Shown piece after piece: positions 8,011 through 15,805 of a stretch of DNA of 64,000 nucleotides (the stretch's first letter is position 1; each line of letters starts with the position of its first letter). The position numbers and the translations under genes are program-made. Under the pieces are notes generated by a model. It was not told the origin of the DNA. It was given only the letters and a program-made list of their open reading frames with translations, and searched no databases. This DNA is from Streptomyces cupreus (lineage in GTDB: Bacteria > Actinomycetota > Actinomycetes > Streptomycetales > Streptomycetaceae), in NCBI RefSeq assembly GCF_014257025.1, contig NZ_JACMSF010000037.1, positions 1 to 64,000 on the forward strand. The letters run 5' to 3'.

Positions 8011-9444
8011 ATGCCCGCAACCGAGACCGCCTCCGGCCACCGTCTGCGCATCACGCTGCTGATAGCCGGCAGCTGCCTGCCCATCCTCGGCGCCGTGCTC
8101 ATCGCCCCGGTCCTGCCGAAGATGCGCGACCACTTCGCAGACGTCCCGGGCGCCGACGCCCTGGTGCCGATGGCTCTGACAGTCCCCGCCCTGTCGCTCG
8201 CGCTGCTGGCCCCCTTCGCCGGTGTCGTCGTCGACCGGCTGGGCCGCAAACGCCTCCTCGTCATCGCCACCGTGCTGTACGCCTTCCTCGGCACGGCCCC
8301 GCTGTGGCTGGACTCCCTCGGCGCCATCGTCGCCAGCCGCGCCCTGGTCGGGGTCGTCGAGGCCGCCATCATGACCTGCTGCACCACACTGATCGGCGAC
8401 TACTACGCCGGCCGGCAGCGCGACCGCTACCTCGCCCTGCAGACCATGTGCGCCTCGATCTCGGCGACGGCCTTCTTCGTGCTCGGCGGTGCGGCCGGTG
8501 CGGCGGGCTGGCGGGCGCCGTTCTGGGCGTACGCGGTGACCTTGCTGCTCGCTCCGGCGATGGCGGCCTTCCTGCCGCAGCCCCGGTCCACCGGGAAGGT
8601 CTCCTCGCCGGAGGCGGAGCGGCGGCCCTTCCCCTGGCGCCCGCTGGCCGGAACCTGCGCGCTGACGGTGTTCGGCGCCGTCCTCTTCTACACGGTCCAG
8701 GTGGAGATGGCGTTCCTCCTGGACGACATGGGCGTGGAGGACTCCGGCACCATCGGTCTTGCGATCGCCGCGTCCAGCGCCGCGACCGTGCTGGGCGCGG
8801 GTGTCTTCACCAAGACCGGCCTGGGCCCGGAGAGCCTGTGTCACCTCCCCGGTCGGATCAGCGCGCGGCGTCTGGTGCGTGCGATCGCAAGGCGCCGGAG
8901 CGCCCTCGATGGGGGTGCCCCTGCGCGAGTCGGCGAAGCCGGTTCGAGCGTGGGGGAGGAGCCACGTGGGCGGTTCGGCAACGCCGCTGGGGGTCCCCCG
9001 TCTGGGGGAGTGCGTGCCAGGCGTCGCGCGCCCGGCCGGGGAGGTGACACAGGCTCTGAGGCCTGGCTGCCCGGTGTGTTCGCGTTGTGCGGCCTGGGGT
9101 TCGCGGTGATCTGGCTGGCCTCGGACCCGGTCGTGCTGACCCTCGGTGCCGTCATCAGCTGCTTCGGCGGCGGCATCATGCTGCCGAGCCTGCTCACCCT
9201 GGCCATGTCCCGGCTCGACTACGCCGACCGGGGCCGCGGCACCGGCCTGTGGACCGGCTCCTTCTTCATCGGCCAGTTCATCTGCCCGCTCGTGGTCCTG
9301 GCACTGACCGCCGCCGTCGGCACCCTGGCCGACGCCATGGGCGTCCTCGCGGCCGCCGGCGCCCTCGGCGCGGCCGGGCTCGGCCTCTCCGCCCGCCGGC
9401 GCCGGCCCGTGGCGGCCCCGGAGCCGGTCAGTGGTCGACCGTGA
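8011..9444 (+). CDS. MFS transporter with a 76-residue in-frame insertion
   Basis: 477 residues from ATG 8011 (GGTGGAG upstream). The N-terminal half has six helices and the MFS loop motif DRLGRKR near residue 75. The C-terminal half resumes with WLPGVFALCGLGF after an arginine/glycine-rich stretch (about residues 274-350) that has no place in an MFS fold. That stretch is encoded by a repeat element inserted between predicted helices 8 and 9. Without the net 228 bp the protein would be 401 residues, the normal family length. The insertion keeps the frame and may be tolerated as a cytoplasmic loop. The substrate is unknown; it may serve the neighbouring aromatic operon. Confidence 0.82.
   Translation: MPATETASGHRLRITLLIAGSCLPILGAVLIAPVLPKMRDHFADVPGADALVPMALTVPALSLALLAPFAGVVVDRLGRKRLLVIATVLYAFLGTAPLWLDSLGAIVASRALVGVVEAAIMTCCTTLIGDYYAGRQRDRYLALQTMCASISATAFFVLGGAAGAAGWRAPFWAYAVTLLLAPAMAAFLPQPRSTGKVSSPEAERRPFPWRPLAGTCALTVFGAVLFYTVQVEMAFLLDDMGVEDSGTIGLAIAASSAATVLGAGVFTKTGLGPESLCHLPGRISARRLVRAIARRRSALDGGAPARVGEAGSSVGEEPRGRFGNAAGGPPSGGVRARRRAPGRGGDTGSEAWLPGVFALCGLGFAVIWLASDPVVLTLGAVISCFGGGIMLPSLLTLAMSRLDYADRGRGTGLWTGSFFIGQFICPLVVLALTAAVGTLADAMGVLAAAGALGAAGLGLSARRRRPVAAPEPVSGRP
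8831..9060. mobile_element. MITE-like element with perfect 22-bp terminal inverted repeats
   Basis: Arms 8831-8852 and 9036-9057 are perfect 22-bp inverted repeats, and the inner flanks extend the symmetry imperfectly for about 25 bp more. GAG direct repeats at 8830-8832 and 9058-9060 look like a 3-bp target duplication. Removing 8833-9060 restores an uninterrupted LGPEAWLPG in the MFS gene. Inside are two GGGGGT...GGGGGAG palindromic units (about 8909-8963 and 8986-9010). It encodes no transposase and so would be mobilised in trans. Confidence 0.75.
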
Positions 9445-9830
9445 CGACGATCTTGCCGACCTGGTTGCCCGCCTCCAGATAGCGGTGTGCCTCGACGATC
9501 TCGTCCAGGGGGAAGACCCGGTCCACGGCCGGGGCGAAGGCGCCACCGCTCAGGCCGGAGGAGACGAACGCCTCGGCCCGGCGCAGCCGCAGCGGGTCGC
9601 GGGTCGTCTCCAGGACGGTGTAGGTGCGCATGTTCAGCGCGGGCAGCCGGAGTTCGATCCCCGGGTACGGGGTCGCCTCGCCGCTCAGTGCGCCGTAGAC
9701 GAAGAGGGTTCCGCCGGGGGCGACCACGCGGGCGAGGTCGGTGACGCCGGGTCCTGCCACGGCGTCGAGGACGAACTCGGCGCCCCGGCCGCCCGTGACG
9801 GCGAGCACCCGCTCGACGACGTCCTCATCC
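9428..9830 (-). pseudogene. 3' fragment of a zinc/quinone-type alcohol dehydrogenase
   Basis: The reading frame gives about 130 residues matching only the C-terminal part of an MDR-type dehydrogenase: EDVVERVLAVTGGRGAEF, the glycine-rich GGTLFVYGAL, and the C-terminal FPLDEIVEAHRYLEAGNQVG. The N-terminal catalytic domain is absent and no start with a ribosome-binding site is visible. Homology ends abruptly near 9825-9835, where a plus-strand gene fragment begins. The 3' end overlaps the MFS gene by 17 bp. Confidence 0.75.
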
Positions 9831-9939
9831 TCGGCCCTACTACGTGGGCACGTCCCGGATGAACACGCTGCGCCGCGAGGAGTTCGAGGACGCCTTCCCG
9901 GGTCTGCTGCGCGCGCTGCTCACCCCGCGACCCGAGTGA
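9831..9939 (+). pseudogene. 3' fragment of an unidentified gene (deletion scar partner)
   Basis: The plus frame reads RPYYVGTSRMNTLRREEFED and on to ALLTPRPE with a stop at 9937-9939. It looks like a genuine C-terminus with charged helices, but there is no start or upstream coding sequence. It abuts the truncated dehydrogenase head to head, so a deletion that removed both 5' ends is the simplest reading. The family was not recognised. Confidence 0.5.
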
Positions 9940-9964
9940 TCTGTCTCCACCTCCGGACGCGGCG

Positions 9965-9993
9965 GTAACAGACGCCCCCTGTGGGCATAGGAT
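9965..9993 (+). promoter_or_regulatory. Candidate promoter for the lamin-tail protein gene
   Basis: GTAACA (9965-9970), a 17-bp spacer, then TAGGAT (9988-9993), resembling a HrdB-type promoter, 41 bp before the start codon. The -35 match is weak. Confidence 0.35.
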
Positions 9994-10033
9994 CACACTT
10001 CTTCACTGAACCTTCACAAGGGGGGACTTCGTC

Positions 10034-10528
10034 ATGCGTATACGCCTGATCGTCGCGACGGCCGCCGCCGCGGGCACCCTGGGCGCCCTTGCCGCCGGGC
10101 CTGCCCAGGCCACCGAGTACTCGTCGGCGCTGAAGATCCGAGGCGTCCAGTACGACGCTCCGGGCAGCGACTCCAACAACTGCACCACCGGCAACACCAA
10201 GGCCGAGTACCTGGAGATCAAGAACTACTCGTCCAGCAAGACGGTCAACCTCAAGGGTTACGTCGTCAAGGACAAGGCCGGGAACAAGTTCACCTTCACG
10301 GCCAACCACTACCTGCAGCCCGGCGACCAGATCAAGCTGCGCGGCGGCCACGGCACCGACTCCGACGCGAACAACGTCGTCTACCGCGACAACTGCAACT
10401 TCATCTGGAACAACGACAAGGACTCGATCTACCTGTACAAGCCCACGGGCGCCGGCGCCGACTCGCACTCGTACACCAAGAGCGGCTCGGACCCGGACGG
10501 CAACGGGTACATCAAGTACCACGGCTGA
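10034..10528 (+). CDS. Secreted lamin tail domain protein
   Basis: 164 residues. The Sec signal peptide ends at about AQA-TEY (residue 26). The mature part is one lamin-tail (LTD) immunoglobulin-like domain with the characteristic EYLEIKNYSS and VNLKGYVVKDKAG strands and two cysteines that could pair. The ATG at 10034 has GGGGGGAC upstream. The gene stands alone, with its own promoter-like sequence and a strong terminator. LTD proteins in Streptomyces are extracellular and of unknown role. Confidence 0.88.
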   Translation: MRIRLIVATAAAAGTLGALAAGPAQATEYSSALKIRGVQYDAPGSDSNNCTTGNTKAEYLEIKNYSSSKTVNLKGYVVKDKAGNKFTFTANHYLQPGDQIKLRGGHGTDSDANNVVYRDNCNFIWNNDKDSIYLYKPTGAGADSHSYTKSGSDPDGNGYIKYHG

Positions 10529-10535
10529 CCTGCCG

Positions 10536-10580
10536 TGCGCAGGGCCCGCCCCAAAGCGGATGGTGGGCGGGCCCTGCGCA
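10536..10580 (+). terminator. Strong stem-loop terminator after lamin-tail gene
   Basis: A perfect 16-bp inverted repeat (10536-10551 with 10565-10580) with a 13-nt loop, 8 nt after the stop codon. There is no U-tract, as is common in Streptomyces. Confidence 0.8.
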
Positions 10581-10737
10581 CCGGCCATTTTCATGACCGG
10601 GGCCGGATCCGACCACGAGTGAACGGCCCTCGTCCGGAGCGGTCCGCGCACACCCCGTGTGCGGACCCCCGGTGACACGTGGCTGCCTGCGGCATCGATA
10701 CTGGGACGAGCACCTGCCCCCGTCGCCCCCAGGACCC

Positions 10738-11862
10738 ATGCCCAGCTCGCCGACCGCCCGCCCCATGACTCCGCCCACGGTGTGGCTGGCCCGCGGCCGC
10801 CACGCCGGATCCGCCGCCGAGGAGGTGGTCTGGACGTGTCTGAAACGGCACAAGGACGACGGCGGCATCGACGACTTCCATGAACCGGCCGAGGCCCAGA
10901 GCGAGGGCGAGCGGGTGTTCGAGGCCCGCTGGCGGATCGAGGACTCGGTGACGGTACGAGCCAGGCTGACCGTCTCCGACGGGCAGGCGTGGGTGCTGGC
11001 GGCGGAGGCCGAACGCCCCTGGGATCCCCGGTGGCCGTCGCCCGCCGCGCTGTTCTGGCCGCAGGACTCCGACGCCGACTGGGACCACGAGCCGGTCACC
11101 GGCGGGCGCCTGCGCGACCTCAACCCCCTCCCCGAGGACGACAAGGCGGTACGACGCCTGCTCAAGGACGCCGCTCGCGACGGCTGGACCGTCCATGTCG
11201 TCGTCCACGAGGCGATGACCACCGATCAGCGCGGGCGGATCCCGCTCGCGGGCATGCTGCCGACGGGCCTGCGCCACCGGGTGGTGGAGCATCGCGCCGC
11301 CCCGCACCAGTTGCGCGTGGTGAACTGGGCGCTGCGGGACCGTGGTGTGGAGGTGCCGAGGGGCGGCGCCGTGGTTCTGCCCGGTTCCCCGGCCCCGGCG
11401 GACTACGACGCGACCGCCTTCTCGGTGCGCAGTGTCTTCCTCGACGGCTCCGAGCCGGCCGAGCTCATCGCCGCCGTCGCCCGGTTCGCGGCGCTGCCGC
11501 GGCCCCTGCCGGAGGGCGCCGAGGAGGCCGTGACCGCGCTGCGCGAGCAGTGGCGGCTGCTCACCCTCGAAGAGGAACTCGCCCGTGAGCGCGCCCTGGT
11601 GGCCATGTACGTCGACGCGCTGGAGGCGATGACGAAGTCCCGTGACCTGTACCGGGAGGCCGCCGAGCAGGCCCACGAGGCGCTGGCCGCCTACCGCGAG
11701 TCGGCCGGCGCCCTGCCCGAGCAGCGGCCGGGGCCCGAGTCCCCGCTCCAGCAGCTGACCCGTACGTTCGGGCGGCTCAAGGACACCGCCCTGGCGTTGC
11801 GCCCGGGCACCGATGCCGCCCGGGTGCAGGAGCCGTCGGGGCGCCGGACCGACGCCGACTGA
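10738..11862 (+). CDS. Conserved hypothetical protein with C-terminal coiled coil
   Basis: 374 residues from ATG 10738 (AGGA upstream; ATG 10765 is an alternative). Not recognised. It has no signal peptide or membrane segment. The first 270 residues are a mixed alpha/beta soluble region rich in W, D and R. Residues about 285-345 form a long charged helix (LEEELARERALVAMYVDALE and onward) that should be a coiled coil. It is convergent with the following membrane protein, only 3 nt apart. No catalytic motif is visible. Confidence 0.7.
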   Translation: MPSSPTARPMTPPTVWLARGRHAGSAAEEVVWTCLKRHKDDGGIDDFHEPAEAQSEGERVFEARWRIEDSVTVRARLTVSDGQAWVLAAEAERPWDPRWPSPAALFWPQDSDADWDHEPVTGGRLRDLNPLPEDDKAVRRLLKDAARDGWTVHVVVHEAMTTDQRGRIPLAGMLPTGLRHRVVEHRAAPHQLRVVNWALRDRGVEVPRGGAVVLPGSPAPADYDATAFSVRSVFLDGSEPAELIAAVARFAALPRPLPEGAEEAVTALREQWRLLTLEEELARERALVAMYVDALEAMTKSRDLYREAAEQAHEALAAYRESAGALPEQRPGPESPLQQLTRTFGRLKDTALALRPGTDAARVQEPSGRRTDAD

Positions 11863-11865
11863 CGA

Positions 11866-12849
11866 TCACTCGGCCGCGGCACTGACGGCGGCCGGTTCCG
11901 GCGCCGCCACCGCTCTCCTGAGCGCCGCCGGCGCCGCCAGATGCACCAGCAGGGCGGTCAGCGCCACCAGAGACGCACAGACGGCGGCGGGTCCGGCCGC
12001 CCAGGCCGGGGCGAGGGTGAGGTCCAGTGCCCGGGACAGGCCCGCCGCGGGCAGCCGGCCCTCCAGGAGCCGGGCCGCCGCCAGCACCGTCGGCACCACG
12101 ACCGCGCCCGCCAGCAGCGGTGCGCTGATCCGCAGCGTCAGCAGCAGGGCCACCGCCAGACAGGCCACCGCCATGCCGAGGGCGAGCGCGTAGCCTCCCA
12201 GGGAGGCGCCGTCCCGGTGCAGCGGGAAGCAGGCCACGGCGCAGACCACGAGGGCTGCGACGGTGACCCGGCCCGGCCAGGTGGGGGGAGGTGGCGCCTG
12301 TCCGGCCGTCCCCTTTCCGGGGGCCAGGCCGTTTGCGGCGGGCTCCTCGGGCAGGGGCTCGACCATCTGCGGGCGGTCGCGTTCCTCGGACAGCCGACGG
12401 ATCAGTTCGACGATCTCCCCGACCGGGCGTCCGGTCGCGGCCGCGCGGACCGCCTCCTGGCCGCGGTGCGGCTCCAGGTCGGTACGGCGCAGCAGGGCCA
12501 CCAGCCGGGTCACATCGTCCAGCGGGCGCTGTTCGGCGGCGGCGCGGATCGTCTCGTCCGCGCCGTCCGCGGTGCGCGGCGGCCGGGTCAGCAGGTCGAC
12601 GAGCCGGGCGACGTCCTCCACGGAGCGGTCCACGCCGACCGCGCGAAGGGCTTCGCGCGTGGCCCGGGCGTGCTCGGGCGAGCGTGCCAACAGGGTGATG
12701 AGCTGGGCGACTTCCTCCACGGGCCGGTCGGCCACGGCGGCGTGCACCAGGCAGCCGACCGGGTCGCCGTACGGGGGCTCGGGCTCCTGGCCCGTGGCGG
12801 CGGGTATGCCGGAGTCGTTCGAACTGGGTGATGAAGAGCGGGTGGTCAT
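11866..12849 (-). CDS. Membrane protein with four tandem ~35-residue alpha-helical repeats
   Basis: 327 residues from ATG 12849, preceded by TTTGGAG at 6 nt. Residues about 30-165 hold four copies of a repeat built on (A)xxxRPVEEVxxLIxLLxR, each starting with an RPVEEV-like turn (RPVEEV, RSVEDV, RPLDDV, RPVGEI). A proline-rich linker and about five or six transmembrane helices follow. The repeat region should be cytoplasmic and suited to protein contacts. Function unknown; it is convergent with the coiled-coil protein gene. Confidence 0.72.
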   Translation of the reverse strand: MTTRSSSPSSNDSGIPAATGQEPEPPYGDPVGCLVHAAVADRPVEEVAQLITLLARSPEHARATREALRAVGVDRSVEDVARLVDLLTRPPRTADGADETIRAAAEQRPLDDVTRLVALLRRTDLEPHRGQEAVRAAATGRPVGEIVELIRRLSEERDRPQMVEPLPEEPAANGLAPGKGTAGQAPPPPTWPGRVTVAALVVCAVACFPLHRDGASLGGYALALGMAVACLAVALLLTLRISAPLLAGAVVVPTVLAAARLLEGRLPAAGLSRALDLTLAPAWAAGPAAVCASLVALTALLVHLAAPAALRRAVAAPEPAAVSAAAE

Positions 12850-13127
12850 CCTCGGCTCCAAAGAAGGGCGCGCGGCCGCTCCTGCGCCCCCGAAGCGACA
12901 CGCGACTGTACGGAGACCATTACTAGGCGTTGCCGACCCGGCCCGCCACCCGAGTGGGCCAAGGGTATGAGACGCCGCCTCGTACCACCCGTTCTGACGG
13001 ATGTTCGATTGCTCCGGTTGCCGCGCTCAGGCCATAGGCGCGCCTGAGGGGGGAATCCGTCAAGAGACGGGGGTGCCCGAGCACCTCCGTGAGCTCCCGC
13101 GTGCGCCTTCGAGGTGAGGAGGGGTCG

Positions 13128-13451
13128 GTGGACTCGACCACAACGGCGCTCTTCGTCGCCGCGGTTCTCGCGGCCGCCCTGCTGGCCGTGGCCGTAGGAG
13201 TGCTGGTACGGCTGGTGCGGACCCGGCGTCAGCTGCGGCGCGCCGGCCTGCCGACCGGGCCGCGCTGGGTGTTCTGGGGCGCCCTGGCGTACTTCGTACT
13301 GCCGGCCGATCTACTGCCCGATCCTGTGTACCTGGACGACATCGGCGTACTTCTGCTGGCCCTGCGCGCCCTGCGCGGGTCCGTCGACAGGCGTGGCCCC
13401 GGGGCCCTTTCCGGGCCCTCGGGCGTCGGTCGACGCGGTGATACCGCCTGA
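13128..13451 (+). CDS. DUF1232-like small membrane protein
   Basis: 107 residues from GTG 13128, which follows GAGGAGGGG. An N-terminal transmembrane helix (TTALFVAAVLAAALLAVAVG) is followed by a basic stretch and a second hydrophobic region with YFVLPADLLPDPVYLDDIG, the signature of DUF1232 (YkvA-like) proteins. It lies upstream of the graspetide genes but 194 bp away, so it is probably not part of that operon. Role unknown. Confidence 0.75.
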   Translation: MDSTTTALFVAAVLAAALLAVAVGVLVRLVRTRRQLRRAGLPTGPRWVFWGALAYFVLPADLLPDPVYLDDIGVLLLALRALRGSVDRRGPGALSGPSGVGRRGDTA

Positions 13452-13524
13452 GCCCGGCGTCGGCCAACGGGCCTGCTGGGAGCGGCAGTCGGGCACGTAT
13501 CCCGGCGACGGTAACGGAGAGTAA

Positions 13525-13554
13525 GGAAACCAACCACCCGTTCGATTCGTATAA
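13525..13554 (+). promoter_or_regulatory. Candidate ECF-sigma promoter upstream of graspetide genes
   Basis: GGAAAC (13525-13530), 17 bp, then CGTATAA (13548-13554). The -35 resembles the GGAAC class used by ECF sigma factors of the SigE kind. A dyad CCACCC/GGGTGG (13534-13539, 13557-13562) brackets the -10 and could bind a regulator. The start codon is 92 bp downstream. Confidence 0.35.
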
Positions 13555-13645
13555 GTGGGTGGAAGCCGAAGGAAGTCGGCGGACCAAGCGACGTCCCAGG
13601 GTGGGTGGCTCGCTTGATCGGTACAGCACCGGCGAGGGAGAGACG

Positions 13646-13837
13646 ATGCAACCGTTCGCGCTCAACTACGCACGTCCGGCCGCGGATGTGGAGGTCACCG
13701 CTGTCTACGCCTACGATTCCGGACTGCAGTTGAACGTGCTCCTGGACGGGCGGATCGCCGCGAGCGACCACGCTCTGCTCAGAGAGCTGGGGACGACGAC
13801 GTCCACGGCGGGTTCGAAGACGCACTTCGACGACTGA
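13646..13837 (+). CDS. tgmA: ATP-grasp-modified RiPP precursor (graspetide)
   Basis: 63 residues from ATG 13646, preceded by GAGGGAGAG. The leader has the conserved MQPFALNYARP opening and LQLNVLLDGR; the core is GTTTSTAGSKTHFDD at the C-terminus. This matches the TgmA family of putative ATP-grasp target peptides. Thr/Ser side chains and the terminal acidic residues are the expected partners for omega-ester links. The gene lies 17 nt before the ATP-grasp ligase gene. No protease or exporter is adjacent. Confidence 0.88.
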   Translation: MQPFALNYARPAADVEVTAVYAYDSGLQLNVLLDGRIAASDHALLRELGTTTSTAGSKTHFDD

Positions 13838-13854
13838 ACGCGGAACCCGCCACG

Positions 13855-14838
13855 ATGACCGTGTTGATTCTGACCACTGAAGAGGACGTCACCGCCGACA
13901 TGGTGGTGGTGCACCTCCACGCCTGCGCGGTGCCGGTGGTCCGGCTCGATCCCGCCGACCTGACCGGTGGGGCGGCGTTGTCCGGGGAGTATGTGCACGG
14001 CGCCTTCCGCGGCCATCTGTCGTCCGGGGGGCGGCTGGTGAGCCTGGACGGGCTGCGCTCGGTGTGGGTGCGTCGGCCGGGGATCCCGGCATCCCGCGCG
14101 GCGCGCCCCTCTCCCTGGCTGACGGAGGAGTCCGCACAGGCGCTGTACGGCATGCTGCGCTCCAGCGGCGCACGGTGGATGAACGACCCCGACGCCGCGC
14201 ACCGGGCCCGGCACAAGCCCTGGCAGCTGCGTCACGCCCAGAGCTGCGGGCTGCCGGTGCCGGCCACGCTCATCACGACCTTTCCGCAGGCCGCCCGGGA
14301 GTTCGCCGACCGCTACCCGGACCTGGTCGTCAAGCCGGTCTCCGGCGCCCATCCGCAGGACCCGCCCCGGGCGGTGCCGACCAGCCGGGTCTCCCCCGAC
14401 GCCGACTTCGCCGCCGTGGCCTTCGGCCCCACCCTGCTCCAGCGGCGCGTCGCCAAGCGGGCCGACATCCGGCTCACCGTCGTGGGCGAGCGGCTGCTGG
14501 CGGCCCGTAAGCCGGTGGCGGCAGACGCGCACCCGGACGAGGTGGACGTCCGGTTCGCCTCGACCACGGCGCCCTGGGAGCCGGCCGAGGTGCCGCCGCG
14601 CATCGCCGAGAGCGTGCGCGCCTACATGCGGGGCGCCGAACTGGCCTACGGCGCCTTCGACTTCGTCGAGGACGCCGACGGGACCTGGTGGTTCCTGGAG
14701 TGCAACCAGTCGGGCCAGTTCGGGTTCATCGAGGTGGACACGGGCCAGCCGATCGCACGGACCATCGCCGAGTGGCTGTCCCGGCCCGTCGCGCCCCGGC
14801 CCACTCGGCTCAACGGCGCGAACTCGGCGGTCTCCTGA
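13855..14838 (+). CDS. tgmB: ATP-grasp ribosomal peptide maturase
   Basis: 327 residues. An N-terminal preATP-grasp region is followed by an ATP-grasp domain with VVKPVSGAHPQ near residue 160 and the metal-binding end DGTWWFLECNQSGQFGFIE near residue 280. The ECNxSGQ motif is typical of graspetide synthetases. It should form ester or amide cross-links between acidic and hydroxyl or amine side chains of TgmA. The third gene often found in such clusters, an isoaspartyl-methyltransferase-like TgmC, is absent here. Confidence 0.9.
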   Translation: MTVLILTTEEDVTADMVVVHLHACAVPVVRLDPADLTGGAALSGEYVHGAFRGHLSSGGRLVSLDGLRSVWVRRPGIPASRAARPSPWLTEESAQALYGMLRSSGARWMNDPDAAHRARHKPWQLRHAQSCGLPVPATLITTFPQAAREFADRYPDLVVKPVSGAHPQDPPRAVPTSRVSPDADFAAVAFGPTLLQRRVAKRADIRLTVVGERLLAARKPVAADAHPDEVDVRFASTTAPWEPAEVPPRIAESVRAYMRGAELAYGAFDFVEDADGTWWFLECNQSGQFGFIEVDTGQPIARTIAEWLSRPVAPRPTRLNGANSAVS

Positions 14839-14839
14839 G

Positions 14840-15049
14840 TCAGTGCTGCCCTCCGGGCGGCAGGGCGGACCGCTGCCAGCCGACCCCCGGATGAGGCTGC
14901 CGATCGACGGGCGGGGCCCCGAAGGAGTTGAGCGGCTGCATGACGAACTCCAGTTCCCTGCTGACGCGTTCGGCCTCCCGGCGCACCTGCAGGGGAACGT
15001 CGCCGCGCTCCGAGATCAGTCGGTCGTAAATGGGGGAATCCTGGAACAC
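14840..15049 (-). CDS. Small conserved actinobacterial protein
   Basis: 69 residues from GTG 15049 (weak AAAGG upstream). The N-terminal part MFQDSPIYDRLISERGDVP and the helix REAERVSRELEFVM look like a small conserved Streptomyces protein. It ends 1 nt from the convergent tgmB stop. No membrane segment or signal peptide. Function unknown. Confidence 0.6.
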   Translation of the reverse strand: MFQDSPIYDRLISERGDVPLQVRREAERVSRELEFVMQPLNSFGAPPVDRQPHPGVGWQRSALPPGGQH

Positions 15050-15156
15050 CCGTCAACGCGCCTTTCGTATCGCGGCCCATCCACATGGGCACGACCGCCG
15101 AGTGTAGGCGCCCAGGCACACGCGGGTGCTAATTCCGGGATCGGGCTTGACGGCGG

Positions 15157-15606
15157 TCAGGCGCCTGTCGTGGAACCCGGACGCACGATCATGAGGACGG
15201 TGACGGTCGCCCACAACAGGTTGAAGATGCCGGTGAACATGGCGAGTTGGACCGTTCCGGACCGCTCGACGGCCTGGTCCGCGGCGAGCTGCTCAAGGAT
15301 TTCGTCCTGGCGGGGGAGGACGAACGCGACCAGGATGCCGGCGGCCACGGCCGTCAGGGTGATGGATGTGATGAGCCATGCGTCGCCGAGGACACCCATC
15401 GCGGCGGCGGTGGCGAATCCGAACAGGGGAACGGCCAGGCCGATACCGGAGTAGACCCGGCAGATCCGGTGCAGGAGCCGGACGGTGTTCAGCCTGCCCT
15501 CCTGCGCGGTGCGCGCCGCGGGCGGGAACATGCTGGCCGCGACGGTGACCGGGCCGATGGCCACGATGGCGGCCAGGACGTGCAGGGTGAGCAGGAGCTT
15601 CGTCAT
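15157..15606 (-). CDS. DUF2269-like integral membrane protein
   Basis: 149 residues from ATG 15606 with four predicted transmembrane helices. Helix 1 begins LLLTLHVLAAIVAIG, containing the histidine typical of this small family. RLLHRICRVYSGIGL precedes helix 2. It resembles predicted DUF2269/DUF2214-type membrane proteins of unknown function. It is divergent from the GlxA-like regulator, which may control it. Confidence 0.75.
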   Translation of the reverse strand: MTKLLLTLHVLAAIVAIGPVTVAASMFPPAARTAQEGRLNTVRLLHRICRVYSGIGLAVPLFGFATAAAMGVLGDAWLITSITLTAVAAGILVAFVLPRQDEILEQLAADQAVERSGTVQLAMFTGIFNLLWATVTVLMIVRPGSTTGA

Positions 15607-15805
15607 CAGGGGGCGTCCGCCTCTGTTTCCACGGGGTGAGCGGGGATACGCGGCCACGCTAGGAGGCGCCCGGGTGATCACACAGAGGCGGAACTGACAG
15701 CTTTCGACGGATTCTCGCCAACCCGGTTCTCCTGCACATTCAGGTCAGGCAGCCCGCTGACCTGGGGCTCGTGCCATCGGCGGGAATCCGCCTATCGTGG
15801 CCGTC

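Noticed and set aside
7894..9546. A 550-codon minus-strand frame across the MFS gene
   Set aside because: Antisense shadow with Gly/Gln/Asp-rich composition. The stretch over the MITE looks protein-like only because the repeat is shared by many genomic copies.
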